Of a stretch of DNA of 64,000 bases, positions 16,564 through 26,440 are shown in pieces (the stretch's first letter is position 1; every line of letters starts with the position of its first letter). Below the pieces are notes generated by a model that was not told where the DNA came from, made no database searches, and saw only the letters and a program-made list of their open reading frames with translations. The position numbers and the translations under genes are program-made. Location of the stretch: NCBI RefSeq assembly GCF_007845645.1, contig NZ_VCQV01000015.1, forward strand, positions 1-64,000, read 5' to 3'. This stretch comes from Leekyejoonella antrihumi. Lineage in GTDB: Bacteria; Actinomycetota; Actinomycetes; Actinomycetales; Dermatophilaceae.

Positions 16564-17864
16564 GCAGTGCTCCAAGAGTTGCGGGTGGGGAGGTGAACGG
16601 TGGCACTGCGGACTGCCCGCCAGGACAGCCACCACAGCAGCGCATAGCTTATTGCCATCGCGCCGCCGAGCAGCCACATCGAGGTCAGCGCCGAGAAGCC
16701 CACGTGGTAGCCCCCATAGACTGCCACGGCACTGAACGCGAGTCGGCCGATATCCCAGATGAACTGCTGCAGGTTTCGCTCCATGACGATGAGCGTCTGC
16801 GAGAGCGGCGACGCGACCATTTGGATGACCAGCCCGATCGCCAACGCCTGCGCGTATGCGCCGCTAGTCTCCCACTGGCTTCCAAGCACGACAGAGAATC
16901 CCAGCGGACCGAGCAGCATCACGACCGCCGCGATCACGACGCCGGCGACCGCCAGCCGCTTCGACGTGCGCACGAACAGTGCCGCGAGCTGGTCGCTGTC
17001 GGCGCGCTTCGCCTCACCGAACTCGCCAAGGTAGACCTGCGCGAGTGTCGTGCCCAGCAGTGCGATGGGAAGCGCCAGGATCCGTTGGGTCATACCCAGC
17101 CAACCGGACACCTCGACGCCGAAGAGCGCAGAAGCCAGGAGGACAGGGATCTGCAGACCTAGTGAGTTGAGCAGCCCTGCCGGTGCGAGCAGCAGTGGAA
17201 AACTGCGGAACCGCTTGAGGATCCGGCGGGTTGACGCACGCACAGTGGCGTGCTCCCGCGAGTCGGGTCGGGTGCTCGCCCACAGTGTGACGACGCCTAC
17301 GCCCTGACCGATCGCCAAGCCAAGTGCGAGCCCTTGTGAGCCGAGTCCGGCGAATCCGCCGCCGATCTGGGCAACCACCGTGGCGCCCGCCTGGAGCACG
17401 CTTCGTCGGGCGATCGCGCCATATGCTTTTTGCCGGATCGCCAGTTGGTTCAGGACTGCAAACGCTCCGACCTCGGCGGCGATGACAGGCACCCACGGTA
17501 CGAGCGCCGCGACCGAGTGGCTCTGCCCAAGCCCGGCGGCGAGCTGGTAACGAGCGATCCAAGCGATCGCCAGCCCACACGTCCCGAATGCCGTGCAAAT
17601 CTGAAGTCCGAGCCGAGCTACGTCTCTGGCCATTCCTTCACGCATCGGCAGGGGGATGGCAAGCTCAAGGCGTAGGGCCGCGATCGTTCCGATGGACATG
17701 ACGGCTGCGTTGACGACAGCGAACGGTCCGAACTCGTTCGGCGGAAAGAGGCGACCAAGAATGGGCGATGCCAGCAGCGCGAGGAGTTGGCCACCAGCTA
17801 CACCACTCATGATGGCGAGCAGTCCCCGGCGGGCTGGCGACCATCGGGCGATGCGTGTGCGCAT
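16557..17864 (-). CDS. wzx: Polysaccharide flippase, MOP/Wzx family
   Basis: The product has 435 residues with about twelve transmembrane helices. The N-terminus SGVAGGQLLALLASPILGRL followed by LFPPNEFGPFAVVNAA is the usual opening of Wzx-type flippases. The helices continue to a short tail ending NSWSTAC. It would move the undecaprenyl-linked repeat unit across the membrane. ATG at 17864 lies four bases after the preceding stop; an upstream in-frame start would run into that gene and add a low-complexity arginine-rich stretch. No clear Shine-Dalgarno is visible, so coupling to the upstream gene is likely. Confidence 0.87.
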   Translation of the reverse strand: MRTRIARWSPARRGLLAIMSGVAGGQLLALLASPILGRLFPPNEFGPFAVVNAAVMSIGTIAALRLELAIPLPMREGMARDVARLGLQICTAFGTCGLAIAWIARYQLAAGLGQSHSVAALVPWVPVIAAEVGAFAVLNQLAIRQKAYGAIARRSVLQAGATVVAQIGGGFAGLGSQGLALGLAIGQGVGVVTLWASTRPDSREHATVRASTRRILKRFRSFPLLLAPAGLLNSLGLQIPVLLASALFGVEVSGWLGMTQRILALPIALLGTTLAQVYLGEFGEAKRADSDQLAALFVRTSKRLAVAGVVIAAVVMLLGPLGFSVVLGSQWETSGAYAQALAIGLVIQMVASPLSQTLIVMERNLQQFIWDIGRLAFSAVAVYGGYHVGFSALTSMWLLGGAMAISYALLWWLSWRAVRSATVHLPTRNSWSTAC

Positions 17865-17868
17865 TGTC

Positions 17869-18867
17869 TTAGGGGGTCGGGCCGACGGAGACCGTGCGGC
17901 CCTCTCGCGCAGACGTGATGCAGGCCTCCGCCGTCCGGACCGTTGCCAGACCCTGCGCAAGCGTCACGATGTCAGTCCTCTTGCCAAGAACCGCATCACG
18001 AAAGTTCTCATGTTCAGTGCGAAGGGGTTCAGGCTTGGCGATCGCGTAGCGAATCATGTCGCCCTCAGACACCCCACGGAATCGACTGATCTCATCCCAG
18101 GTTGTCTCGACCTGACCGTTAGCGTAGAAGGTGAGATCAGCGGTAAGAGTGTCCGCGACAAATGTGCCCTTCTCCCCCGTGATAACCGTGGTGCGTTCCT
18201 TGAGAGGCGAAAGCCAGTTGACCAGGTGATTGGTAACGGTGCCCTTTGATAGCTGACCCACAACCGCAACGAGGTCCTCATGTGGTCGACCTGACTTATG
18301 CGCAGTGCGGGCGGAGACAGCGGTGTACTCCTGCTGGGTGACCCACGCCGTCAGGTCGATGTCGTGGGTGCCGAGATCCATCACGACACCCACGTCGGCG
18401 ATCCGGCCGGGGAACGGTCCCTGCCTGCGAGTGACGACCTGGTATACCTCACCGAGGTCCCCGCCTTCGATGCGGGCTCGGGCTGCCTGCAGCGCCGGGT
18501 TGTACCGCTCGATGTGCCCCACGCCCCCAATCAGGCCGTTGTCACTGAATACTCTTACGAGGCGCTCGGCCGCTTCGGTATTCTCCGCCAGTGGCTTCTC
18601 GATGATTGTGTGCACGCCCGCCTCCGCGAGCGCGGTGCCAACTTCCTCGTGAAATGCGGTTGGGACCGCAACCACGCAGTAGTCGAGGCCGACCGCTATG
18701 AGTTCTTCCGCTCTCGACACCACGTTGCGGTCACCCGCGACTCCGAACTTGTCGCCACCCGGATCCGCGACCGCGACCAAATCGACTCCGCCGAGGCTTC
18801 CGAGCACACGCGCGTGGTGCCGGCCCATCATCCCAAGACCGATAAGCCCCGCGCGCAGATTCGCCAT
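17869..18867 (-). CDS. wbpB: Gfo/Idh/MocA oxidoreductase, WbpB/WlbA-like UDP-GlcNAcA 3-dehydrogenase
   Basis: The product has 332 residues. The NAD-binding start LRAGLIGLGMMGRHHARVLG is followed by CVVAVPTAFHEE, TIIEKPLAEN (the conserved EKP motif) and GVGHIERYNPALQAA, with the substrate-domain motif VMDLGTHDIDLTAWV. WbpB oxidises C3 of UDP-N-acetylglucosaminuronate with a recycled NAD, working together with the aminotransferase WbpE encoded just upstream. ATG at 18867 begins one base after the wbpE stop and has an AGGTG-like site. It is one of four consecutive genes that make up the complete WbpA/B/E/D set. Confidence 0.88.
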   Translation of the reverse strand: MANLRAGLIGLGMMGRHHARVLGSLGGVDLVAVADPGGDKFGVAGDRNVVSRAEELIAVGLDYCVVAVPTAFHEEVGTALAEAGVHTIIEKPLAENTEAAERLVRVFSDNGLIGGVGHIERYNPALQAARARIEGGDLGEVYQVVTRRQGPFPGRIADVGVVMDLGTHDIDLTAWVTQQEYTAVSARTAHKSGRPHEDLVAVVGQLSKGTVTNHLVNWLSPLKERTTVITGEKGTFVADTLTADLTFYANGQVETTWDEISRFRGVSEGDMIRYAIAKPEPLRTEHENFRDAVLGKRTDIVTLAQGLATVRTAEACITSAREGRTVSVGPTP

Positions 18868-18868
18868 C

Positions 18869-19957
18869 TCAGGCACCTGCCTTGGCAAGCGTGTTGACCG
18901 CGGTCACGATGCGCTCGAGATCGCTTTCCGTGAGGGACGGATGCACCGGCAGCGACAGGCACTCCGCGGCGGCCTTCACGGTCTCGGGCAGTTCGACGTT
19001 CGCCTGGAATGGCTTCAGCTCGTGGTTTGGCACCGGATAGAACATGCCGGAGCCGATGTTGTACTCCTCACGCAGCGCCTTCGCCAGTCCATCGCGGTCC
19101 TGCGGCACTCGGATCGTGTACTGGTGATACACGTGGACCGCACCATCGGCAACCGGCGGTGGCGTGACGCCCTCGAGGCGGCTACTCAGGAACGCCGCGT
19201 TCTCCTGACGCAGCTTTGTCCATCTGTCGACCTTCGTCAGCTGCACCCGGCCGATCGCGGCGTGGATGTCAGTCATTCGGTTGTTCAGACCGACAACTTC
19301 GTTGTGATACTGCTGCAGCATGCCCTGGTTGCGGTAGAGCCGCAGCAGCTGCTCGATCTCGGCGTCGGCCGCGCTCACCATGCCGCCCTCGCCAGAGGTC
19401 ATGTTCTTGGTCGGATAGAGCGAGAACATCCCGAACGTGCCAAACGCCCCGACCGGCGTGCCGTGCAGTGACGCGCCGTGCGCCTGAGCCGCGTCCTCGA
19501 AGACCTTCAGGTCGTGCTTCTCGGCGATGGCGAGCAACTGTTCCATCTTGGCCGGGTGCCCATAGAGGTGCACCGGCATGATCGCGACCGTCCGGTCGGT
19601 AATGGCGGCTTCCACGGATCCTGGATCAAGGCAGAAGTCGTCGGCGCTGATGTCGGCAAACACCGGCGTCGCGCCGGCCAGCGCTACCGAGTTTGCAGTC
19701 GCCGCAAAGGTGAACGAGGGCACGACCACCTCGTCACCCGCCTTGACGCCCGCCGCGAGCAGCCCGAGGTGCAGGCCCGAGGTACCTGAGTTCACCGCGA
19801 CGCACGCGCGGCCCAGACCAAAGTGCTCTGCAAACTCTTCCTCGAACGCCTTGACCTCGGGGCCTTGCGCCAGCATTCCACTGCGCATCACCCGATCGAC
19901 TGCGGCGCGCTCTTCGTCACCGATGATCGGTTTTGCGGGTGCGATGAACTCGCTCAT
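18869..19957 (-). CDS. wbpE: DegT-family aminotransferase, WbpE-like
   Basis: The product has 362 residues and is a PLP sugar aminotransferase. AVNSGTSGLHLGLLAAGV, VVVPSFTFAATAN, VFEDAAQAHGA and the Schiff-base lysine in SLYPTKNMTSGEGG are all present. LNNRMTDIHAAIGRVQL is typical of the WbpE/WlbC branch. It would aminate C3 of the 3-keto uronate, giving the 3-amino sugar. It is only distantly related to the PglE-like enzyme at 5997-7136, so the locus has two aminotransferases for different carbon positions. It overlaps wbpD by four bases. Confidence 0.9.
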   Translation of the reverse strand: MSEFIAPAKPIIGDEERAAVDRVMRSGMLAQGPEVKAFEEEFAEHFGLGRACVAVNSGTSGLHLGLLAAGVKAGDEVVVPSFTFAATANSVALAGATPVFADISADDFCLDPGSVEAAITDRTVAIMPVHLYGHPAKMEQLLAIAEKHDLKVFEDAAQAHGASLHGTPVGAFGTFGMFSLYPTKNMTSGEGGMVSAADAEIEQLLRLYRNQGMLQQYHNEVVGLNNRMTDIHAAIGRVQLTKVDRWTKLRQENAAFLSSRLEGVTPPPVADGAVHVYHQYTIRVPQDRDGLAKALREEYNIGSGMFYPVPNHELKPFQANVELPETVKAAAECLSLPVHPSLTESDLERIVTAVNTLAKAGA

Positions 19958-20562
19958 ACTGCAGATTCCTCCGTCAAAGTGTCGTCGTCCTGGATGTACG
20001 TGTCGCCGGTACTTGGGCAGCGCCAGGTCCGTTCGTCAAGCTGCTCGAGGGGCAAGCCGGCACGCCCCACCCACCGGATCCGCTTCGCCGGCACACCGGC
20101 CACCAGCGCGAAGTCTGGGACGTCCTTCGTGACCACTGAACCGGCCGCGACCATTGCCCACCGGCCAATAGTCACCGGAGCGATACACACGGCGCGCGCC
20201 CCGATCGAGGCGCCCGTGCGACAGGTGACACCCACCGCATCCCAATCGTCACCTCGCTTCAGATCACCATCAGGGGTGATCGATCGCGGATAGTGGTCAT
20301 TAGTAAAGACAGCCGCCGGTCCCACGAACACACCATCCTCGAGAACCGCAGGTTCATAGACGAGCGCGTAGTTCTGCAGCTTGCAGGCATCGCCCATCCG
20401 CACCCCGGTGCCGACATATGCGCCACGTCCGATGATGCAGTCACGGCCGAGCACGGCATCTTCACGCACCTGAGCGAGATGCCACACCGATGAACCGTCG
20501 CCAATGCGAGCGGTCGCAGCGACATCCGCGGAGTCGACAACTCTTGCCCCAGCCACTGTCAT
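19954..20562 (-). CDS. wbpD: WbpD/WlbB-like UDP-3-amino-GlcNAcA N-acetyltransferase
   Basis: The product has 202 residues with a left-handed beta-helix acyltransferase fold. SSVWHLAQVREDAVLGRDC and IIGRGAYVGTGVRMGDACKL are close to the conserved WbpD/WlbB opening, and LQNYALVYEPAVLEDGVFVG, FTNDHYPRS and VAGVPAKRIRWVG also match that family. The enzyme transfers acetyl from acetyl-CoA to the C3 amino group, finishing UDP-2,3-diacetamido-2,3-dideoxy-D-glucuronate. An acidic tail of about 35 residues follows. Four-base overlaps tie it to wbpA and wbpE. Confidence 0.9.
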   Translation of the reverse strand: MTVAGARVVDSADVAATARIGDGSSVWHLAQVREDAVLGRDCIIGRGAYVGTGVRMGDACKLQNYALVYEPAVLEDGVFVGPAAVFTNDHYPRSITPDGDLKRGDDWDAVGVTCRTGASIGARAVCIAPVTIGRWAMVAAGSVVTKDVPDFALVAGVPAKRIRWVGRAGLPLEQLDERTWRCPSTGDTYIQDDDTLTEESAV

Positions 20563-21863
20563 ACCTTCTTCGATGCTTGGCCAACGACCAAGAATCGCGC
20601 ACCATCAAACTTCGACGGGTCCAGGATCTTGCGCCCGTCGACGACGACGCTGACACCAGGGAGTTGGCTCGAAGAGAGGTCCGCATACGAGGCGTGGTCT
20701 GCCTGCACGATTGCGACGTCGACCGGCTGACCGAATTCGTAAGCCTTCCAACCAAACTTGGCAAGCTCATCGGCCGAATACATCGGATCATGCACCAGCA
20801 CCTCAGCGCCAGTCGCATTCAGGGCATCCACCGTCGCGAATACCCCGGAGAAGGCTGTCTCTTTGACGCCACCGCGATATGAAGCTCCGAGCACAACGGC
20901 GGCCTTGCCCCGCAGGTCTCCACCCGCGGCGCCGGCGGCGAGGCCTACCGTATAAGCGGGCATGGCCGCATTGGCTTCGCGAGCCGCCCGGACGACCGTC
21001 GCGTCCGGGTCATTCCATAGATAGAGGCGCGGGTAGACCGGGATGCAATGCCCACCAACGGCAATACCTGGCCGGTGGATGTGGCTGTACGGCTGCGAGT
21101 TGCTGGCCTCGATGACCTGGTAGACATCGATTCCGTTCTTGGCGGCAAAGGCACCGAACTGGTTCGCGAGGCCAATGTTTACATCGCGGTACGTCGTCTC
21201 TGCCAGTTTTGCCATCTCGGCAGCCTCTGCGGAACCGAGGTCCCAGACGCCGTTGCCGCGGTCCAGGTCTGCGCGCTCGTCGAACTGGAGGACCTGATCG
21301 TAGAACGCGGTCGCCTGCTTCGCGCCGCCTTCGCTCAGGCCACCAATAAGCTTGGGATACTTGCGAAGATCCGCAAACACCCGGCCGGTGAGCACTCGCT
21401 CCGGCGAGAACACCAGGTGGAAGTCCCGACCCTCTGTAAGGCCAGAACCTTCCTCGAGCTTGGGCCTCCACCGAGTGCGGGTCGTTCCCACCGGCAAGGT
21501 CGTCTCATAGATCACCAGCGTGTCGGGAGTGAGCCCACGCGCAATGTCCTCGGTTGCAGAGTCCATCCATCCGAAGTCCGGTCGCGCCTCTTCATCGACG
21601 AACAGCGGAACCACCACGACGACCGCGTCGCTCTCGCCGACAGCGCTCGCCGTGTCAACCGTCGCATGCAAAGCGCCCGAGGGGACTACCTCGGACAGAT
21701 ACTCCTGAAGGTGCGCTTCCCCAGGGAACGGCTCCTGCCCGGAATTGATCTGGTCAACGACCGCCTGGCTGACATCTGCTCCCAGGATGGTATGTCCGGA
21801 GCGCGCGAACTGGACCGCGAGCGGAAGCCCGATTTTGCCCAGTCCGACTACCGTGATCTTCAC
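20559..21863 (-). CDS. wbpA: UDP-N-acetyl-D-glucosamine 6-dehydrogenase, WbpA-like
   Basis: The product has 434 residues and is a nucleotide-sugar dehydrogenase. The NAD site KITVVGLGKIGLPLAVQFA, YETTLPVGTTRTRW, VFSPERVLTGRVFADL, LAETTYRDVNIGLANQFGAF and the catalytic cysteine in AVGGHCIPVYP are all visible. It oxidises C6 of UDP-GlcNAc to the uronate, the entry step of the diacetamidouronate pathway. GTG at 21863 is preferred because GGGGAA lies a suitable distance upstream; a TTG five codons earlier (21878) is possible. It is the first gene of the minus-strand polysaccharide operon, 132 bases after the cysN stop. Confidence 0.9.
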   Translation of the reverse strand: MKITVVGLGKIGLPLAVQFARSGHTILGADVSQAVVDQINSGQEPFPGEAHLQEYLSEVVPSGALHATVDTASAVGESDAVVVVVPLFVDEEARPDFGWMDSATEDIARGLTPDTLVIYETTLPVGTTRTRWRPKLEEGSGLTEGRDFHLVFSPERVLTGRVFADLRKYPKLIGGLSEGGAKQATAFYDQVLQFDERADLDRGNGVWDLGSAEAAEMAKLAETTYRDVNIGLANQFGAFAAKNGIDVYQVIEASNSQPYSHIHRPGIAVGGHCIPVYPRLYLWNDPDATVVRAAREANAAMPAYTVGLAAGAAGGDLRGKAAVVLGASYRGGVKETAFSGVFATVDALNATGAEVLVHDPMYSADELAKFGWKAYEFGQPVDVAIVQADHASYADLSSSQLPGVSVVVDGRKILDPSKFDGARFLVVGQASKKV

Positions 21864-21995
21864 GTGATGATTCCCCAATTTCGTCCATGTGTCGTGAATA
21901 GAGTAGCGACTACATGCTCATGTCTACGTGACCCACCTCATCACGGCCACCAATGCAAACTCTCGCCGATAGTTGTGTTCCGATTCGGATGCGGC

Positions 21996-23267
21996 CTAGC
22001 TGCCAGTGTTGATCATGCCTGCGCCGACGGTGCCCCCGGTGGCTTCGTCGATCAGGATGAAAGAACCCGTCGTGCGGTTACGTTCATAAGCGTCGACCAG
22101 CAGGGGTTGGGTCACCCGCAGCTGGACCCGGCCGATCTCGTTCAGGCCGAGCTGGTCGGCGCCCAGGTCGCGGTGCAGGGTGTTGACGTCCAACCGGTAC
22201 TGCACATCCTTGACGATCGTGCGCGCCGTGCGAGTCGTGTGCTTGATCGCCAACTTCTGCCCGGCCCGCAACGGCGCGGTGGTCATCCAGCAGACCATCG
22301 CGTCCACGTCCTGGGTCTGGGTCGGCATGTTCTTGGTCCGGCAGATCATGTCCCCACGAGAGACATCCACGTCATCGGTCAGGCGCACCACCACCGACAT
22401 CGGCGCATACGCCTCAGCCAGCTGCTCATCGAAGAGGTCAATACCCGCCACCGTGGAGGTCATCCCACTCGGCAGGACCATCACCTCATCACCCGGCTTG
22501 AGCACGCCACCCGCAACCTGCCCCGCATACCCGCGGTAGTCATGATGCTCATCCGACTTCGGCCGGATCACGCACTGCACCGGGAACCGCACATCCCGCA
22601 GCTCCCGGTCCGAGGCAATGTGCACGTGCTCCAGGTGGTGCATCAGCGACGGGCCCTCATACCACCCCATCGCCTCCGACCGGGCCACCACGTTGTCACC
22701 CTTGAGCGCGGAGATCGGGACCACCAGCAGATCCGGAATGTTCAACTTCGACGCAAACGCGGTGAACTCCGCAACAATCCGCTCAAAGACCGCCTGGTCG
22801 TAGTCGACCAGATCCATCTTGTTGACCGCCAACACCAAGTGCGGCACCCGCAACAAAGACAACAACACCGCATGCCGGCGCGACTGCTCCGTCAACCCGT
22901 GCCGCGCATCCACCAACACCAAACCCAGATCCGCCGTCGACGCACCGGTGACCATGTTCCGGGTGTACTGCACATGCCCCGGCGTGTCCGCAATGATGAA
23001 CTTCCGCTTCGGTGTCGCGAAATACCGGTACGCCACATCGATCGTGATGCCCTGCTCCCGCTCGGACCGCAACCCATCGGTCAGCAACGCCAGGTCCGTG
23101 TAGTCATACCCCTTCGACGCACTGGTCGCCTCCACCGACGCCAACTGGTCCTCAAAGATCGACTTCGAGTCCAGCAGCAACCGCCCGATCAGCGTCGACT
23201 TGCCATCATCGACCGACCCCGCCGTCGCGAACCGCAACAGATCCATGTCCGCTCCCACACGCGCCAT
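21996..23267 (-). CDS. cysN: Sulfate adenylyltransferase subunit 1 (GTPase)
   Basis: The product has 423 residues. The elongation-factor-like GTPase motifs are complete: [15 protein letters not shown], the ADTPGH switch region and AVNKMD, followed by the beta-barrel domains. CysN hydrolyses GTP to drive formation of adenosine-5'-phosphosulfate by CysD. The start codon overlaps the cysD stop by one base. Codon use is odd for the window: leucine is mostly TTG or CTG, alanine GCG, valine GTG and glycine GGG, whereas neighbours use many C-ending codons. This suggests the cysD-cysN block has a different history from cysC on the other strand. Confidence 0.96.
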   Translation of the reverse strand: MARVGADMDLLRFATAGSVDDGKSTLIGRLLLDSKSIFEDQLASVEATSASKGYDYTDLALLTDGLRSEREQGITIDVAYRYFATPKRKFIIADTPGHVQYTRNMVTGASTADLGLVLVDARHGLTEQSRRHAVLLSLLRVPHLVLAVNKMDLVDYDQAVFERIVAEFTAFASKLNIPDLLVVPISALKGDNVVARSEAMGWYEGPSLMHHLEHVHIASDRELRDVRFPVQCVIRPKSDEHHDYRGYAGQVAGGVLKPGDEVMVLPSGMTSTVAGIDLFDEQLAEAYAPMSVVVRLTDDVDVSRGDMICRTKNMPTQTQDVDAMVCWMTTAPLRAGQKLAIKHTTRTARTIVKDVQYRLDVNTLHRDLGADQLGLNEIGRVQLRVTQPLLVDAYERNRTTGSFILIDEATGGTVGAGMINTGS

Positions 23268-24178
23268 CAGAAGTAGCCCTCTTTCTTCCGGTCCTCCATC
23301 GCGGCCTCCGAGAACCGGTCGTCCCCGCGAGTCGCGCCCCGCTCGGTCACCCGAGCGACCGCGATCTCATCGATGATCTTCTCCAACGTGTCCGCCTGCG
23401 ACTCCACACACCCCGTCAGGGTCATGTCCCCCACCGTGCGGAACCGCACCGTCCGCTCCTCGACCATCTCCCCCGCCCGAGGCTGCACCGCGTCCGACGC
23501 CGACAACAACATCCCATCCCGCGCGATCACCTTCCGCTCATGTGCGAAATAGATCGACGGGATCTCGATCCGCTCCCGGGCGATGTAGTGCCAAATATCC
23601 AGCTCGGTCCAGTTCGACAACGGAAACACCCGCATGTGCTCCCCCGCATGCAACCGCCCGTTATACAACGACCACAACTCCGGGCGCTGATTCTTCGGAT
23701 CCCACTGCCCGAACTCATCTCGATGCGAATAGATCCGCTCCTTCGCCCGAGCCTTCTCCTCATCCCGCCGGCCACCCCCAAACGCCGCCGTGAACCCGCC
23801 CTCCTCGATCGCGTGCAACAACGTGCCGATCTGCAACCGGTTCCGGCTCGTCTTACCATCATCGACCACCACACCGTGCCTGATGGCCTCGTCCACCGAC
23901 GCCACCACCAGCCGGGCGCCCAACCGGTCCACCCAGTTATCCCGAGCCGCCAGCACCTCAGGAAAGTCGAAACCCGTATCCACCTGCAACACCGGGAACG
24001 GCAACTTCGCCGGATGAAACGCCTTCTCCGCCAACCGCAACATCACGATCGAGTCCTTACCCCCCGAACACATCAACACCGGCCGCTCCAACTCGGCCGC
24101 AACCTCACGAAAAATATGGATCGACTCCGCCTCCAACTCATCGAGCTGGCTGAGCCGATAGTCCGAATGCGTCTGCAT
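23267..24178 (-). CDS. cysD: Sulfate adenylyltransferase subunit 2
   Basis: The product has 303 residues and belongs to the PP-loop ATP pyrophosphatase family, with [70 protein letters not shown] and the ending EDRKKEGYF are standard CysD sequence. It joins ATP and sulfate to make APS. The start at 24178 has a GGGAG site about 12 bases upstream. The 96-base gap to the divergent cysC probably holds promoters for both directions. It shares the G-ending codon preference of cysN. Confidence 0.96.
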   Translation of the reverse strand: MQTHSDYRLSQLDELEAESIHIFREVAAELERPVLMCSGGKDSIVMLRLAEKAFHPAKLPFPVLQVDTGFDFPEVLAARDNWVDRLGARLVVASVDEAIRHGVVVDDGKTSRNRLQIGTLLHAIEEGGFTAAFGGGRRDEEKARAKERIYSHRDEFGQWDPKNQRPELWSLYNGRLHAGEHMRVFPLSNWTELDIWHYIARERIEIPSIYFAHERKVIARDGMLLSASDAVQPRAGEMVEERTVRFRTVGDMTLTGCVESQADTLEKIIDEIAVARVTERGATRGDDRFSEAAMEDRKKEGYF

Positions 24179-24274
24179 TGTTTGGCAATACTCCCTGCTG
24201 GGGTGCGACGGTCACTCGGAAGGATACCGGCAGATCAATCCGCAGGTCGGACCGTCCAATGGGAGGATGTGCGC

Positions 24275-25462
24275 ATGCCCGCACCGAGCACCCCTCAGGC
24301 CTGTCCGCCGCTCGACACTCTCGACGACCTGTTGCTGCTTCGCAGCGGTGCCCTGAGCGTCAGCGCGGACCTCCCGCGGCGCATCACCGTCCCCGGCGTG
24401 GACTCAGACAATGGCGCCGTAGAAATTGTCGACCCCGAGGGGGTCCCCCTTGCGCACCTGGCTCCACCCACCCGGCACGGCGACCGGTTCGAGCTCACTG
24501 AAGCCCCTGCCTGGCTGGGCGAGGTCTCGACCCGGCCGTACGAAACCCTCTACCGCGCCCCGGCGGAGGTCCGGGCCGAGGCTCTGGCTGACGGCTCGAC
24601 GTCGGTGATCGTCGATCGGCCCCTGGTGGCAACGGACGTTGCCTCCTACGACGAAGGACAACCGCTTCTGCTGCTGGTGCTTGCCGGCCCGTCGGTCGAG
24701 CCCAGCTCGCGAGCCTTGGCGACGATCCGATCTGCGCTCGCCATCGGCGGACTTCGCAGGAACACGCGCGTGGTGGCCATTCCGCTGAGCGCCGCAAGGG
24801 CACGCGCCAACCCCGAGCTGCTGGGATCGGTGGTTGCCGCGTACAGCCCGCAAAGCGCCGCACGGCTCGCCGATGTGATGACCGAGGCCTCCGAACCCGC
24901 GGACGAGACCGCCGGCCTGGTGCTCTTCTTCACCGGTCTGTCGGGCTCCGGCAAGTCGACAGTCGCCCGTGCCGTGCGCAACGCCATCCTCGAGCGAGAT
25001 GGACGCCCGGTCACACTGCTGGACGGCGACGTCGTGCGCCGCAACCTCTCCGCCGGGCTCGGTTTCTCCCCCGAGGACCGGGAGACCAACATCCGCAGGA
25101 TCGGCTGGGTCGCCGCCGAGATCGCCCACCACGGGGGCCTGGCGATCTGCAGTCCGATCGCGCCATATGACAGCACCCGCAAGGACGTGCGCCGCATGGT
25201 CGCCGAGCGCGGCGGCACCTTCGTGCTGGTGCACATCTCCACCCCCGTTGAGGAGTGCGAGCGCCGCGACCGCAAGGGGCTCTACGCCAAGGCGCGAGCC
25301 GGTGAGATTCCCAACTTCACTGGCATCAGCGCGCCCTATGAGGAGCCCGACGACGCCGACCTAGTGCTCAACACCTCGGCGGTCACCGTTGCAGACGGGC
25401 GAGACCAAGTCCTTCACCTGCTGGCACGTCGCCAGCGACCCAACCTCGGAAGCAGCGCGTGA
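24275..25462 (+). CDS. cysC: Adenylylsulfate kinase with N-terminal extension
   Basis: The product has 395 residues, about twice a simple APS kinase. Residues 1-210 form an uncharacterised leader domain rich in strands. I suspect a relic of an ATP-sulfurylase/PUA-like domain but cannot show it. The kinase follows: [19 protein letters not shown] (Walker A near 221-229), [37 protein letters not shown] and [17 protein letters not shown]. It phosphorylates APS to PAPS. ATG at 24275 has GGGAGG upstream. The reading frame stays open far upstream of this ATG, but that stretch is antisense to cysD. It ends in a GTGA overlap with the next gene. Confidence 0.92.
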   Translation: MPAPSTPQACPPLDTLDDLLLLRSGALSVSADLPRRITVPGVDSDNGAVEIVDPEGVPLAHLAPPTRHGDRFELTEAPAWLGEVSTRPYETLYRAPAEVRAEALADGSTSVIVDRPLVATDVASYDEGQPLLLLVLAGPSVEPSSRALATIRSALAIGGLRRNTRVVAIPLSAARARANPELLGSVVAAYSPQSAARLADVMTEASEPADETAGLVLFFTGLSGSGKSTVARAVRNAILERDGRPVTLLDGDVVRRNLSAGLGFSPEDRETNIRRIGWVAAEIAHHGGLAICSPIAPYDSTRKDVRRMVAERGGTFVLVHISTPVEECERRDRKGLYAKARAGEIPNFTGISAPYEEPDDADLVLNTSAVTVADGRDQVLHLLARRQRPNLGSSA

Positions 25463-26421
25463 GCGGCCTGTTTGGCGTGGACACCCTTCAGCTGCTGATC
25501 GTCGCCTTCGGTGTCGGCATCGCCGTCGGTCTGACCGGCATGGGCGGCGGGGCGCTGATGACGCCCGCCCTGATCTTTCTGGGGATTCCCCCCACCGCTG
25601 CCGTGGCCAATGACCTGGTCGCGGCGGCGGTGAGCAAGTCGGTCGGAGCTGCGGTGCACCTGCGTCATGGGTCACCCAACCGGCAGCTGGTGAAGTGGTT
25701 GGTGATCGGGTCGGTCCCCATGGCGTTGGTGGGGTCGTGGATTGTCAAAGAAGTGGGAGCGCCGGCGGACCGGCAGGTCTTTCTCAAAGTGGCCATCGGC
25801 TGCACGCTGCTTATGACTGCCGCCACCTACGTCGTTCGGATGTACCTAGGGCTGGTGCGGACGGTCAGGCACAACATTCACGTGCGCGAGCTGGTCATTC
25901 GGCCCATACCGACAATTGCCGTCGGTGCGGTCGGCGGCCTCCTCGTGGGTGTCACCAGCGTCGGATCCGGCTCGGTGATCATGGTGAGCCTGCTGCTGCT
26001 CTACCCGTCGATGTCGGCGCATCGCATGGTGGGAACTGACCTCCTGCAGGCGGTACCGCTCGTGGTCGCTGCCGCGATCGGACACATCTTCGTCACCGGG
26101 ATCGAGTGGTCCGTGCTCATTCCACTGGTGATCGGCGGGTCCCTCGGCACCGCTCTGGGCGCCCGCCTGTCGAGCCTGGTCTCCCAGTCCGTCATCCGAC
26201 GTGGAATCGTCACGGTGCTCAGTCTGACTGGCCTGGGCATGATCGGGGCATCACCGACCTGGGTCGGGATCACCGGAGCCGCGCTGATCATCCTTGGACC
26301 TGTGGCATGGGGGTTGGTGCGACGAGCGCACGGGGTGCCGGCGTTCGATCACTTCGGGCCGCCGCCGAGCGCCGGCGTGCGAGATGTCGATCGGGACGAT
26401 CAACTGCCCCCCGCCCTATAG
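25459..26421 (+). CDS. TauE/SafE (TSUP) family anion permease
   Basis: The product has 320 residues with about eight transmembrane helices in two halves. The first conserved loop [20 protein letters not shown] and the second-half loop [20 protein letters not shown] are the duplicated TSUP signature. Members move sulfite, sulfoacetate or related sulfur anions. Coupling to cysC by a GTGA overlap and the following cysQ suggest a role in sulfate/sulfite balance. A closely similar paralogue lies at 40193-41128, outside any sulfur context. Confidence 0.88.
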   Translation: MSGLFGVDTLQLLIVAFGVGIAVGLTGMGGGALMTPALIFLGIPPTAAVANDLVAAAVSKSVGAAVHLRHGSPNRQLVKWLVIGSVPMALVGSWIVKEVGAPADRQVFLKVAIGCTLLMTAATYVVRMYLGLVRTVRHNIHVRELVIRPIPTIAVGAVGGLLVGVTSVGSGSVIMVSLLLLYPSMSAHRMVGTDLLQAVPLVVAAAIGHIFVTGIEWSVLIPLVIGGSLGTALGARLSSLVSQSVIRRGIVTVLSLTGLGMIGASPTWVGITGAALIILGPVAWGLVRRAHGVPAFDHFGPPPSAGVRDVDRDDQLPPAL

Positions 26422-26440
26422 CGTCTCCTAGGATGCCGAT

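Noticed and set aside
21048-23276. Open frame of over 700 codons on the plus strand across wbpA and cysN
   Set aside because: It is antisense to two clearly recognisable genes, has arginine/histidine-rich low-complexity translation and no motif. It is a by-product of high GC.
23540-24274. Possible 245-residue upstream extension of cysC
   Set aside because: The extension is antisense to cysD and low-complexity; a GGGAGG-ATG start at 24275 explains the gene.
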